Assembly (NCBI RefSeq): GCF_032884065.1
Contig: NW_027063596.1
Location: forward strand, 1,178,001-1,242,000
Origin: Artemia franciscana
Taxonomy: Eukaryota > Arthropoda > Branchiopoda > Anostraca > Artemiidae
DNA: 64,000 bases
Reading direction: 5' to 3'
A program made the translations under genes and the position numbers. Under the pieces are notes generated by a model. That model worked only from the letters and a program-made list of their open reading frames with translations, did not search any database and was not told the origin of the DNA. Below, in pieces: positions 11,591 to 22,275 of the stretch. How positions within the stretch are numbered: the stretch's first letter is position 1; each line of letters begins with the position of its first letter.

Positions 11591-12277
11591 GTGATTAACG
11601 GTTGAAGTAACGGTCAGCTGTATAATTTTTAAGGTAATTTTAATTTTAATTTTAAGCATAAAATTCTTAATTGTATTCCAAATTAAAATTTGGCTCAAAT
11701 TTTGTGGATGCTGCGTTTCGTGAAGTTTCTAGTAATTTTTGCCATAATATTTTATTTCAAACTAGATCAATTTCTGACTTAATTCTTCAGCTCACTACGA
11801 CTGCAAAATGGAGGTCACGTGCTTTACGACACCACTGCTAACGATATTCTCATGAGGCCACTTATTAGTGTAACAGCACAGTTTATACTCCTTCCCAATT
11901 TTAGCAGATATTTCATCCTCAAAAGGAATGTATGAACGGATGTCGATTTTTTCCTTTGAAATCCGCCCACTGCGTAAACGGGATATGTTTTTGACCAATA
12001 AACAGGTAAGCACTGACGATCGCCAATATGGGAATTGAAATGGTTACCCAATATAGATATAGAGAAAAGTAAATGGATTATAAATTTAAAATTACAGATG
12101 AACTTAATTATATTGTTGTGACATAATGTCGCGATAAACTTTTGATTCTGCCATTCTCTTGTGTTTTTAATTTAAGCTACTCTTGGATATTTTGTAAGAC
12201 TTTTTATTTTCAATATAGGTTAATTTTTCAGAATAATATCATACTTAGGATCAATATTGATGTTACAAGTGTCTCTA

Positions 12278-12564
12278 TCAATTGATAAGTCTACGAAAAT
12301 ATTTTTTTATTTCTAATGTTTCCGTAGCCCATTGAGTATAATCATTGTTATTAGAAATAGCGTTTGCTTCTTCGAACTGTAAAAAACTATTCGGAACATA
12401 AAAGGTATTTTCAGTTATAGCTGAAGTAAAATTTTCTGGAGCTTCTGTAAATTTTATAGCATTATCCATTGAATTTCGGTTCTCAATAAAACGTTACCAA
12501 AATTTTCGGTGCGTTCGACCGATGTAAAATTTACCGCAAGAGTGAGAAATGCTATACACTGCAC
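12278..12564 (-). pseudogene. Penelope-like GIY-YIG endonuclease fragment
   Basis: The minus-strand frame reads 'VYSISHSCGKFYIGRTHRKF', a stop, then 'RFIENRNSMDNA'. This fits the GIY-YIG nuclease core: the first motif as VYS, ten residues, then YIG, with a following R-T and an R-F-x-E segment. In Penelope-like elements this domain follows the RT and cuts the target. The in-frame TAA is at 12496-12494. The frame continues to 12278 without further recognised motifs. A host GIY-YIG protein is possible but the setting among repeats argues against it. Confidence 0.6.
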
Positions 12565-12624
12565 TTGCCAAAGTGCCACTTGTTTTTCTTTTCCAAAATT
12601 TAGAATGTCACTCAACAGTAATAG

Positions 12625-13030
12625 GTGGCTCAATGGTTACTCAAGATGATGGATACAGTGAAGAAGTAAAAAAAATGGTTGGGCCCAAGAGTATGGTTTT
12701 GCAGTAAAAAAATAGTGTAGAAGATAAGTATGAACCAAAATTAGGGTATTGGAAGCAGAAGTGATGACATATGTCAGGCAAGGTTCCGAAAAATGGTCGG
12801 TTTATTAGGCAAAAGAAGTTGTATTTTAGACGTTTTCAAGGGGAATTGTAGATGGATAATTTTTGGTATTTGCTTGACTATGTGCATTTCAAACAGTGAA
12901 CCGTACAAAAACGTTGGTCTATTCCACTCTATAGTGCTATAATGAGAAAAAAAAACTGAAATGACTGGGACATATTTTGCAGAAGGATCGTTAAAGCTTA
13001 CTAAATATCGTCAAAGAAAAAGCGATCTTT
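12625..13030 (+). pseudogene. RTE-like retrotransposon RT thumb/C-terminal fragment
   Basis: In shifting plus-strand frames the stretch shows 'TQDDGYSEEVKKMV' (compare YLGS...DG...D...R), 'VLEAEVMTYVRQGSEKWSV' (compare ILE..VM..V.YGSE.W.L) and 'SIPLYSAIMRKK' (compare IPLSRAIM..R). The order and spacing match the C-terminal third of the RT of the RTE-like element at 59340-60200. Several stops are present; this is a relic in opposite orientation to the neighbouring Penelope-like fragment. Confidence 0.6.
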
Positions 13031-14696
13031 CACCAAGCAGGCTCATAAGAGGCAAGAATGAACCCAGGGGGTAGGATAATGGGGATGCACCCGTCCCCCC
13101 GAAATGTGGGAAATGTGTAAATTCTTATGAACCTTAACTAATGCGAAAGGATAAGGTACGCCGATAATCTTATCATGACGAGGAGAAAAAATGCATGATT
13201 TGTTATATTTTTTAAATAAAAATTAAGACGAAACTGTCCTTAAAACTAAGCAAATTCATTATGGCTTCTAATTCAATCGATATAAATTAATATATGTTTA
13301 ACAAGAGAGTAAAGCATGATGATCTCCACGCGATAGTATTTGTTTTATTAAAATACAGTTGGGAACAAAGCCAGGGTGTCGCCAATTACGGCACGTGCTG
13401 TTATAACCTCAAGTTACTAAGATTATTGAACTTCATTCCCGCATGTTCTTTTTTAGTGTTTGCTTAGAACTCTACGCTCCTGATTGTTGATTAATCGCTC
13501 ATCATGACAAAACTAAAATCAACAATTATAGACTTATTCAAAAAGAAGTCAGTTGATTGATAGCAGACCTAGGTGAAATTTAAATCAATTTAAAATATTT
13601 AAGAGGGCAAGTTTATGATGAAGCCTTATATAAGAACGGCTAGTTTCTAAGATTTGCTGCTATACACCATGAATCTTTTACCTAGTTCGTCTATGTTCAC
13701 TGTTCAAGTGACGCCTTAAATTTAGCTCTGTGTTATTAGCATTTACAAGAAATTGTCTAGGAACTTTGAAAGAAGTCATTAATTACATTAGAATTTCACC
13801 TTAATGATTTGCAATTTTTGGTCAAATTATTTCAGAAATCAGTCCTTTCACAGGGGAAAAAAGAACAAGATCGAAAATTTTTTGTAAAACTAAGTGGGTA
13901 GAGCACTTAAGAGTAATCATTTCGTTCAAATGATGTTCATTATTTTCTTTAAGACTATGGAAAAAATTTCAGAACACCCTGATTCTGGTTTTAAATCATC
14001 ATGCAAAGTTTATTCTTTGCTATCTGCTACTGAGAGATGGAGTTTTGTTGCAGCTACTTGAAGCTATAATTACTGTCAATAAATTTTTTAGCTTGTCATA
14101 AAAATTAATCAAAGTCATAACAATCAAAAACTATAGATCTTATATACTTCTTCAAACGCGGTGACAATCTTAAGAGCGAAATTAGAGACTTGAGATTAAT
14201 TTAATCTCATATTATCCAGTGAGTAAACTGGATAATATTATATCCAGTTTTTAGTGAAATAACTGAGCTGTGTCAAGATGCTGAAATCAGCATCAGAGTG
14301 CCTAGATGAGCTCCAAAATAACGCAAAGGAATAATTATGGAACAGCAAAAGAAGATCCTGAAAAGTATACCCGGCTCTTGGCGTTTATCCCATTTAATAC
14401 TACTTTCTGCAGTAACTGCATTAGTTATTCGTTAGTCACGACAGCTGCTGAAATCACTGCAATACATATTTCCTCAGCACCACCCATCCCTCGCTGAAGA
14501 AAAAACAAAGGATATATTGAATACTCTTATGCTGATTTTTGGTATATCGATGCACACAGTTTCAAGGGAAGCTTCTGTAAAGGAGGACGTAGATATAGTT
14601 GAAAAATGTGGCACCAAAATATTTCATAAAATACTTAAAAGAATATGATAAAAACAACTCCTCAGTCTATATGGTTTTTGAAGATAGGTGCAACGA
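13031..14696. other. no supported gene
   Basis: AT-rich. A short perfect inverted repeat 'attatccagt...actggataat' lies at 14211-14238. A short open frame at 14306-14497 has no recognised domain and no clear splice context. Confidence 0.3.
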
Positions 14697-15360
14697 TTAT
14701 CTACAAAAATGTGGAATTTTGTATTTTTGCCAGAAGACAAATCACGGGTGCGTGTTTATTTGTTTGTTGTTTTTTTTTGTTTTTTTTCTTTTTCCCAGGG
14801 GTCATCGTATCGACCAAGTGGTCCTAGAATGTCGCAAGAGGGCTCATTCTAACGGAAATGAAAAGTTCTAGTGCCCTTTTTAGGTGACAAAAAAAATTGG
14901 AGGGCATCTAGGCCCCCTCCCACGCTCATTTTTTTTCAAAGTCAACGGATCAAAATTTTGAGATAGCCATTTTGTTCAGAATAGTCGAAAACCAAAATAA
15001 CTATGTCTTTAGGGATGATTTACTCCCCCACAATCCCTGGGGGTGGGGCTGGAAGTTACAAACTTTGGCCAGTGTTTACATACAGTAATGGTTATTGGGA
15101 AGTGTACAGACGTTTTCAGGGGGATTTTATTTTGTTTGGGGGTGGGGCTGAGGGGAGGGGGCTATGTTTGAGGATATTTAATTGGAGGAATCTGTCATGG
15201 GGGAAGAAAAATTCAAGGAAAAGGGCGCATGATTTTCTAGCATTATTATAAGAAAACAATGAAAAATAAACATGAAAACGTTTTTTCAAATGAAAGGAAG
15301 GAGTAGCATTGAAACTTAAAACGAACAGAGATTATTACGCATATGAGGGGTTCTAAAAAT

Positions 15361-15428
15361 ACTTTAGCATAAAGAGCGAGGTATTTAGGAGGAGATAAAT
15401 ACCTTGCTGTTTATGCTAAAGTATTTTT
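15361..15428. repeat. internal hairpin module
   Basis: 'actttagcataaagagcgag' pairs with the following 'ctgtttatgctaaagt' around GAGGAGATAA. The equivalent stem recurs at about 17655-17725 and 21485-21552. Confidence 0.75.
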
Positions 15429-16109
15429 AGTAATTTCAACTATTTCTTCTACGGCCTTTCTGATTCAGGGGTCATTCTTAAAGAATTGGGACAAAGCTTA
15501 AGATTTAGTGTAAAGAGCGAGGTATTAACGAGGATACAAACCCCCCTTGTATACATAATAAAAATATAAGATTATGAAAGTTTGTTACGTAAGTTGCTAT
15601 TTTATAAGTTACGTATATTTTTTACTAATAAAAACATTCGTTAAAAATTAAAAGTTCTAGTTGCCTTTTTAAGCAACCGAAAAATTGGAGGGCAACTAGG
15701 CCTCCTTCTCCACCCCTTATTTCTCAAAATCGTCTGATTAAAACTAAGAGAAAGCTATTTAGCCAAAAAAAGAATTAATATACAAATTTCATTTTAATAA
15801 TTTATGGGCGGAGAGCCAAAACCAAACATGCATTAATTCAAAAACGTTCAGAAATTAAATAAAAAAAAACTAATTTTTTTAGCTGAAAGTAAGGAGTGAC
15901 ATTAAAACTTAAAACGAACAGAAATTACTCCGTATATAAAAAGGGTTGTCCCCTCCGCAATCCCTCGCTCTTTACGCTAAAGTTTGACTCTTTGCCACAA
16001 TTCTACTTTTTAAAACAATTAAAAGCTTTAGCGTAAAGAGCGAGGGATTGCTGAGGGGACAACCCATTTTATATACGGAGTAAAACTAACTAGAGTAAAC
16101 TAACGGACT

Positions 16110-16310
16110 TCCTAAACTAAAACTAAACTAACTAACTAAGTAACTAACTAACTAACTAACTAACTAAACTAAAACTAACGGAGTAAAAAACTAATTTTAT
16201 TATTAAATAATCTATATATTAATAATATATTAATTTATAATTAAAAAATAACTAACTAACTAACTAACTAAACTAAAACTAACGGAGTAAAAAACTAAGT
16301 TTTTTAGCTG
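16110..16310. repeat. (ACTA)n runs within the palindrome centre
   Basis: Tetranucleotide 'actaactaactaacta' runs flank an AT-rich segment; the whole unit is repeated at 16740-16960. Slippage plus unequal exchange would explain the duplication. Confidence 0.8.
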
Positions 16311-16565
16311 AAAGTAAGGAGCGACATTAAAACCTAAAACGAACAGAAATTACTCCGTATATAAAATGGGTTGTCCCCTCCGCAATCAATCGCTCTTTAC
16401 GCTAAAGCTTTTAATTGTTTTAAAAAGTAGAATTGTGGCAAAGAGTCAAACTTTAGCGTAAAGAGCGAGGGATTTCGGAGGGGACAACCCATTTTATATA
16501 GGCCTAAGGAGTAATTTCTGTTCGTTTTAAGTTTTAATGTCGCTCCTTACTTTCAGCTAAAAAAA
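16310..16565. repeat. central hairpin of the foldback palindrome
   Basis: Arms of ~115 bp starting 'gctgaaagtaaggagcgac' and ending in its complement, with the 'ctttacgctaaag' motif on both sides of a short loop. It is the same hairpin as at 3733-3992 and 22010-22255. Confidence 0.85.
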
Positions 16566-16776
16566 TTAGTTTTTTTTTATTTAATTATTAGTTTTATTAT
16601 TTTATTTTATTTTATTAGTTTGACTCTTTGCCACAATTTTACTTTTTAAAACAATTAAAAGCTTTAGCGTAAAGAGCGAGGGATTGCGAAGGGAACAACC
16701 CATTTTATATATGGAGTGAAACTAACGAGAGTAAACTAACGGACTAACTAAACTAAAATTAAACTAACTAACTAAG

Positions 16777-16811
<35 letters not shown>

Positions 16812-18659
16812 ACTAAACTAAAATTAACGGAGTAAAAAACTAATTTTATTATTAAATAATGTATATATTAATAATATATTAATTTATAATTAAAAAATAA
16901 CTAACTAACTAACTAACTAACGAACTAACTAAACTAAAACTAACGGAGTAAAAAACTAATTTTTTTAGCTTAAAGTAAGGAGCGACATTAAAACTTAAAA
17001 CGAACAGAAATTACTTTGTATATAAAATGGGTTGTCCCCTCCTCAATCCCTCGCTCCTTACGCTAAAGCTTTTAATTGTTTTAAAAAGAAGAATTGTGGC
17101 AAAGAGTCAAACTTTAGCGTAAAGAGCGAGGGATTGCGGAGGGGACAACCCATTTTATATACGGAGTAATTTCTGTTCGTTTTAAGTTTTAATGTCGCTC
17201 CTTACTTTCAGCTAAAAAAATTAGTTTTTTTTTATTTAATTTCTGAACGTTTTTGAATTAATGCATGTTTGGTTTTGGCTCTCCGCACATAAATTATTAA
17301 AATGAAATTTGTATATTAATTCTCTTTTGGCTAAATAGCTTTCTCTTAGTTTTAATCAGACAATTTTGAGAAAAAAGGGGTGGAGAAGGAGGCCTAGTTG
17401 CCCTCCAATTGTTCGGTTGCTTAAAAAGGCAACTAGAACTTTTAATTTTTAACGAACGTTTTTATTAGTAAAAAATATACGTAACTTATAAATTAGCAGC
17501 TTACGTAGCAAACTTTATTTTTATTATGTATACAAGGGGGTTTGTATCCTCGTTAATACCTCGCTCTTTACACTAAATCTTAAGCTTTGTCCCAATTCTT
17601 TAAGAATGACCCCTGAATCAGAAAGGCCGTAGAATAAATAGTTGAAATTACTAAAAATACTTTAGCATAAAGAGCGAGGTATTTATCTCCTCCTAAATAC
17701 CTCGCTCTTTATGCTAAAGTATTTTTAGAACCCCTCATATGCGTAATAATCTCTGTTCGTTTTAAGTTTCAATGCTACTCCTTCCTTTCATTTGAAAAAA
17801 CGTTTTCATGTTTATTTTTCATTGTTTTCTTATAATAATGCTAGAAAATCATGCGCCCTTTTCCTTGAATTTTTCTTCCCCCATGACAGATTCCTCCAAG
17901 GAAAGATCCTCAAACATAGCCCCCTCCCCTCAGCCCCACCCCCAAACAAAATAAAATCCCCCTGAAAACGTCTGTACACTTCCCAATAACCATTACTATA
18001 TGTAAACACTGGTCAAAGTTTGTAACTTTCAGCCCCTCCCCCAGGGATTGTGGGGGAGTAAATCATCCCCAAATACACAGTTATTATGGTTCTCGACTAT
18101 GCTGAACAAAATGGCTATCTCTTTAAATTTGGATCCATTGACTTTGGGAACAAAATGAGCGTTGGAGGGGGCCTAGTTGCCCTCCAATTTTTTTGGTCAC
18201 TTAAAAAGGGCACTAGAACTTTTCATTTCCTTTAGAATGAGCCCTCTTGCAACATTCTAGGACCATTTGGTCGATACGATGACCCCTGGGAAAAAGAAAA
18301 AAAAACAAAAAAAAAAACAAACAAACAAATAAACACGCACCCGTGATTTGTCTTCTGGCAAAAAATTCCACATTTTTGTAGATAGAAGCTTGAAACTTCT
18401 ACAGTAGGGTTCTCTGATACACTGAATCTGATGGTGTGATTTTCGTTAAGATTTTATGACTTTTAGGGGGTGTTTTCCCCTATTTTCATAAATAAGGCAA
18501 ATTTTATCAGGCTCCTAACTTTTGATGGGTAAGACTTAACTTCATGAAACTTGTATATTAAAAATCAGCATTAAAATGCGATTCTTTTGATGTAGCTATT
18601 GATATCAAAATTCAATTTTTTAGAGTTTTGGTTACTATTGAGCCGGGTCGCTCCTTACT

Positions 18660-18681
18660 ACAGTTCGTTACCACGAACTGT
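18660..18681. repeat. terminal hairpin of foldback copy B'
   Basis: Perfect ACAGTTCGT-TACC-ACGAACTGT stem-loop followed by TTGAT. Confidence 0.85.
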
Positions 18682-18692
18682 TTGATTTCAAT

Positions 18693-19572
18693 TAGCCTTT
18701 GGTGGTGTTATAGTCTACTCTACTTTATATAATCAAGATTCACTGGAATGGTGCCAGGTTGAGTTCTCACAAGGCACAACATAAGGTCTAAACAGGGTAA
18801 CGAACTGTTTGCACATTTTTTAAAAATTAAATGGATTTTTTTTATTCAATCTCTAGAAAGGGTATAGAGCTGTTTACACATTTTTTTAATTCAAGGCAGT
18901 TTAGGCAATTTTTAAGCTTTTGTAGAATAAGACTCAATTGAGTATTAAGTTGGCTGCACATTGAGTTATTGGTTCTTAGGACATGCCTTATTAACCCATG
19001 CAGACTAAACATAGTATATTTTTATTTTTTGAGTTCGTGTTTCCATTTAAAGAAATGTATTCCGGTCACGATGCTGTACTTTGGACAGCTGTCTTTGACC
19101 AGTCTCCTCTCTGATAGAATTCATTTTTCACGCATTGACTATTTCTCTGAATTGATGCTAAACATAAAACCGATGACAGTTGAAAACTTAAGATTAAATC
19201 TTCTTGGCCACGAATTAACGGAAAACCTTGTAAATTCTTGTAAATAGTTGAAAATATTCCTTTGCCCTCGCTAGTATTCGGCTCCGGTTCATCGGAACCA
19301 CCATCAAGTCCATCAAGCTCTGGAGGTAGGGCATGAAAGCTGTTTCGAGGAGTATCTTCATGTTTGGGTGCGAAAATAGAATATCCCAATGACGGTACAG
19401 CATTTTTTTTAATGTGTGCTTAACTTCTGATCAAAATTAAAATTAAGACTCTCGGCAAAAAACAAGTCTATTGAAAATAAGTTTGATAAGATAAATATTT
19501 GAAAGGAGGTGCCAGGTGCCTTTAGCTAACAACAAATACCTACTACCCAGATCAAACAATTAAAATCAAATA

Positions 19573-19648
<76 letters not shown>

Positions 19649-20520
19649 TATATACAATTCTTTATTAATAATTAACTTTATATTAATAATTAAGTTTTGA
19701 TTCAGTTCTTTCTATTTACTATATTTATGTCAAAAAGTAAAGAGTCAAGAATGTGATATACAAAAATATCTCAACATGCTCCCCTAGTTTATTTTCATGA
19801 AAAACTTTTTAACAACCAAAAAACTATTCTTTTCTGTGTGGATACAGATAATGTATCCTCTAGCTAAAAAACTCTCTGTTTGTGCAAGTTCCTGTGATAT
19901 CATAATAGATTTACACGTAGTCTAGATTTACTTGTTCTAATAGCTTAGAAGTGGATCGACATCTGGTATTTTCAATTAGTTGGGTGGTATGATGGATAAT
20001 GTTAGACAGTGGGCGTCCTTTAACAAAATTTTACTGAGGTTTGTACTACCAATGCCAATTCCTTGCTTTACCTTCTATCTATTGGCTCTCAGTCGAAAAC
20101 TCTGCAAGGCACCTTCTCGAGCAATAGAGTACTCATACGTTGTATAGTTTTTTGTCCAATCTTTTGCACTCTTTTGTCCTTACAAATACCTCACAGCTGA
20201 ACATCATACGGTTCTAGATCGTTTTTACTTCTCTGAAAAGATCTATGACTTACTCCACTTTCTTATTGCAACTTCTAGTTAAGAGTTAAGAGTTTATAGT
20301 CTCTAACAATTTTTTTAGTATTATGACTCTAGTATTTTGAATAAGACAAACATGGAGTAGAAGTGGTATTTCACATCAACTTTACCTGAAGGTTTAACTT
20401 TTGGAAATTGGAGGGCCTTTGACAAAGTGGTGTACTGGTACCATACCCTTTCTTTGAAATATCCTACTGGAGTAGTGATGTTTCGGAATTGTTAAAAAAC
20501 TATACAATACTTTTTTCATT
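18693..20520. other. no supported gene; includes (AT)n at 19575-19655
   Basis: The AT microsatellite is clear. An open frame on the minus strand at 19389-19066 has no recognised domain, and a splice context was not found. The rest is AT-rich. Confidence 0.35.
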
Positions 20521-20525
20521 ATCAA

Positions 20526-20547
20526 ACAGTTCGTGGTAACGAACTGT
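20526..20547. repeat. terminal hairpin of foldback copy C
   Basis: Perfect ACAGTTCGT-GGTA-ACGAACTGT stem-loop; loop is the complement of that in the reverse copies. Confidence 0.85.
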
Positions 20548-21975
20548 AGTAAGGAGCGATCCGGCTCAATAGTAACCAAAACTCTAAAAAATTGAATTTT
20601 GATATAAATAGCTACTTCAAAAGAATCGCATTTTAATGCTGATTTTAAATATATAAGTTCCATCAAGTTTAGTCTTACCTATCAAAAGTTACGAGCCTGA
20701 GAAAATTTGCCTTATTTAGGAAAATAGGGGGAAACGCCCCCTAAAAGTCATAGGATCTTAACGAAAATGGCACCATCAGATTCAGCGTATCAGAGAACCC
20801 TACTGTAGAAGTTTCAAGCTCCTATCTACAAAAATGTGGAATTTTGAATTTTTTGCCAGAAGACAAATCACGGGTGCGTGTTTATTTGTTTGTTTTTTTT
20901 TTTTTTTTTTTTTCCCAGGGGTCATCGTATCGACCAAGTGGTCCTAGAATGTCGCAAGAGGGCTCATTCTAACGGAAATGAAAAGTTCTAGTGCCCTTTT
21001 TAAGTGACCAAAAAAATTGGAGGGCACCTAGGCCCCCTCCCACGCTCATTTTTCTCCAAAGTCAACAGATCAAAATTTTGAGATAGCCATTTTGTTCCAC
21101 ATAGTCAAAAACCATAATAACTATGTCTTTGGGAATGACTTACTCCCCCAAAGTCCCTGGGGGTGGGGCTGCAACTTACAAACTTCGACCAGTGTTTACA
21201 TATAATAATGGTTATTGGGAAGTGTACAGTCGGTTTCAGGGGATTTTTTTTTTGGTTTTGGGGGTGGGGTTGAGGGGAGGGGGCTATGTGGGAGGATCTT
21301 TCCATGGAGAAATGTGTCATGGGGGAACAGAAATTCAATGAAAAGGGCGCAGGATTTTCTAAAATTACTATAAAAAAACAATGAAAAAATAAACATGGAA
21401 AATTTTTTTTTCAATTGAAAGTAAAGAGTAGCATTGAAACTTAAAACGAACAGAGATTATTACGCATGTGAGGGGTTCTAAAAATACTTTAGCATAAGGA
21501 GCGAGGTATTTAGGAGGAGATAAATACCTCGCTCTTTATGCTATAGTATTTTTAGTAATTTCAACTATTCATTCTACGGCCATTCTGATTCAGGGGTCAT
21601 TCTTAAAGAATTGGGACAAAACTTGCGATTTAGTGTAAAGAACGAGGTATTAACGAGGGTACAAACCCTCTCATATACATAATAAAAATTAAAGAATATA
21701 AAAGTTTGTTACGTAAGATAATTCTTAAGTTACGTATATTTTTTGCTAATAGAAAAATTCGTTAAAAATAAAAATTTATAGTTGCCTTTTTATGTAACCG
21801 AAAAATTGCATGGCAACTAGGCCTCCTTTCCCATCCCTTATTTCTCAAAATCGTCTGATCAAAACTAAGAGAAAGCCATTTAGCCAAAAAAGGAATTAAT
21901 ATGCAAATTTCATTTTAATAATTTATGTGTGGAGAGCCAAAATCAAATATGCATTAATTCAAAAACGTTCAGAAA

Positions 21976-22275
21976 TTACATAAAAAAAAACTAGTTTTTT
22001 TAACTGAAAGTAAGGAGCGACATTAAAACTTAAAACGAACAGAAATTACTCCGTATATGAAATGGGTTGTCCCCTCCGCAATCCCTCGCTCTTTACGCTA
22101 AAGTTTGACTCTTTGCCACAATTCTGCTTTTTAATACAATTAAAAGCTTTAGCGTAAAGAGTGAGGGATTGCGGAGGGGACAACCCATTTCATATACGGA
22201 GTAATTTCTGTTCGTTTTAAGTTTTAATGTCGCTCCTTACTTTCAGTTAAAAAAACTAGTTTTCTTCTATGTAAT
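21976..22275. repeat. large hairpin of foldback copy C
   Basis: Near-perfect inverted arms extending outward to 'attacata' and 'tatgtaat' around 'ctagttttttt'-type ends. Arms contain 'caatccctcgctctttacg' and its complement. Confidence 0.85.

Larger units (their letters stand above)
14697..18692. mobile_element. giant palindromic foldback locus (copies B and B')
   Basis: A forward copy (14697-16085, 5' end missing) faces a reverse copy (about 17010-18692). Arms match over about 1.4 kb: 'atctacaaaaatgtggaat' at 14699 pairs with its complement near 18368-18385; 'gggtggggctg' at 15038 pairs with the block near 18030. The right copy is complete to its terminal hairpin at 18660-18681. The centre holds hairpin 16310-16565, a direct duplication (15986-16310 and 16617-16965) and ACTA tetranucleotide runs. 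No coding capacity is seen. Non-autonomous mobilisation, or inverted duplication of one copy, could both explain it. Confidence 0.75.
20521..22275 (+). mobile_element. foldback-type repeat, copy C (most complete)
   Basis: Begins ATCAA plus the terminal hairpin (20526-20547), then 'agtaaggagcga', 'ccggctcaatagtaacc', the shared body, the internal hairpin module (about 21485-21552) and the closing large hairpin (about 21976-22275). The two ends are not simple terminal inverted repeats; instead each end is a self-complementary hairpin, and both carry a 'gtaaggagcga' word in inverted relation. No protein is encoded. Flanking target duplication could not be decided by eye. Confidence 0.7.

Noticed and set aside
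11795-12051. Two overlapping minus-strand frames downstream of the GIY-YIG fragment
   Set aside because: Might be the rest of the Penelope-like element, but I recognise no motif, so no call was made.
14306-14497. 63-codon plus-strand frame
   Set aside because: No domain; another frame over the same stretch looks equally plausible, and both have stops close by.
19066-19389. 107-codon minus-strand frame starting MGYSIFAPKHEDT
   Set aside because: Considered as an exon or transposase piece. I found no domain, no convincing splice sites and no repeat partner.
20050-20300. Possible RT remnant on the minus strand
   Set aside because: A few words looked vaguely RT-like, but no catalytic or other conserved motif could be found in order.
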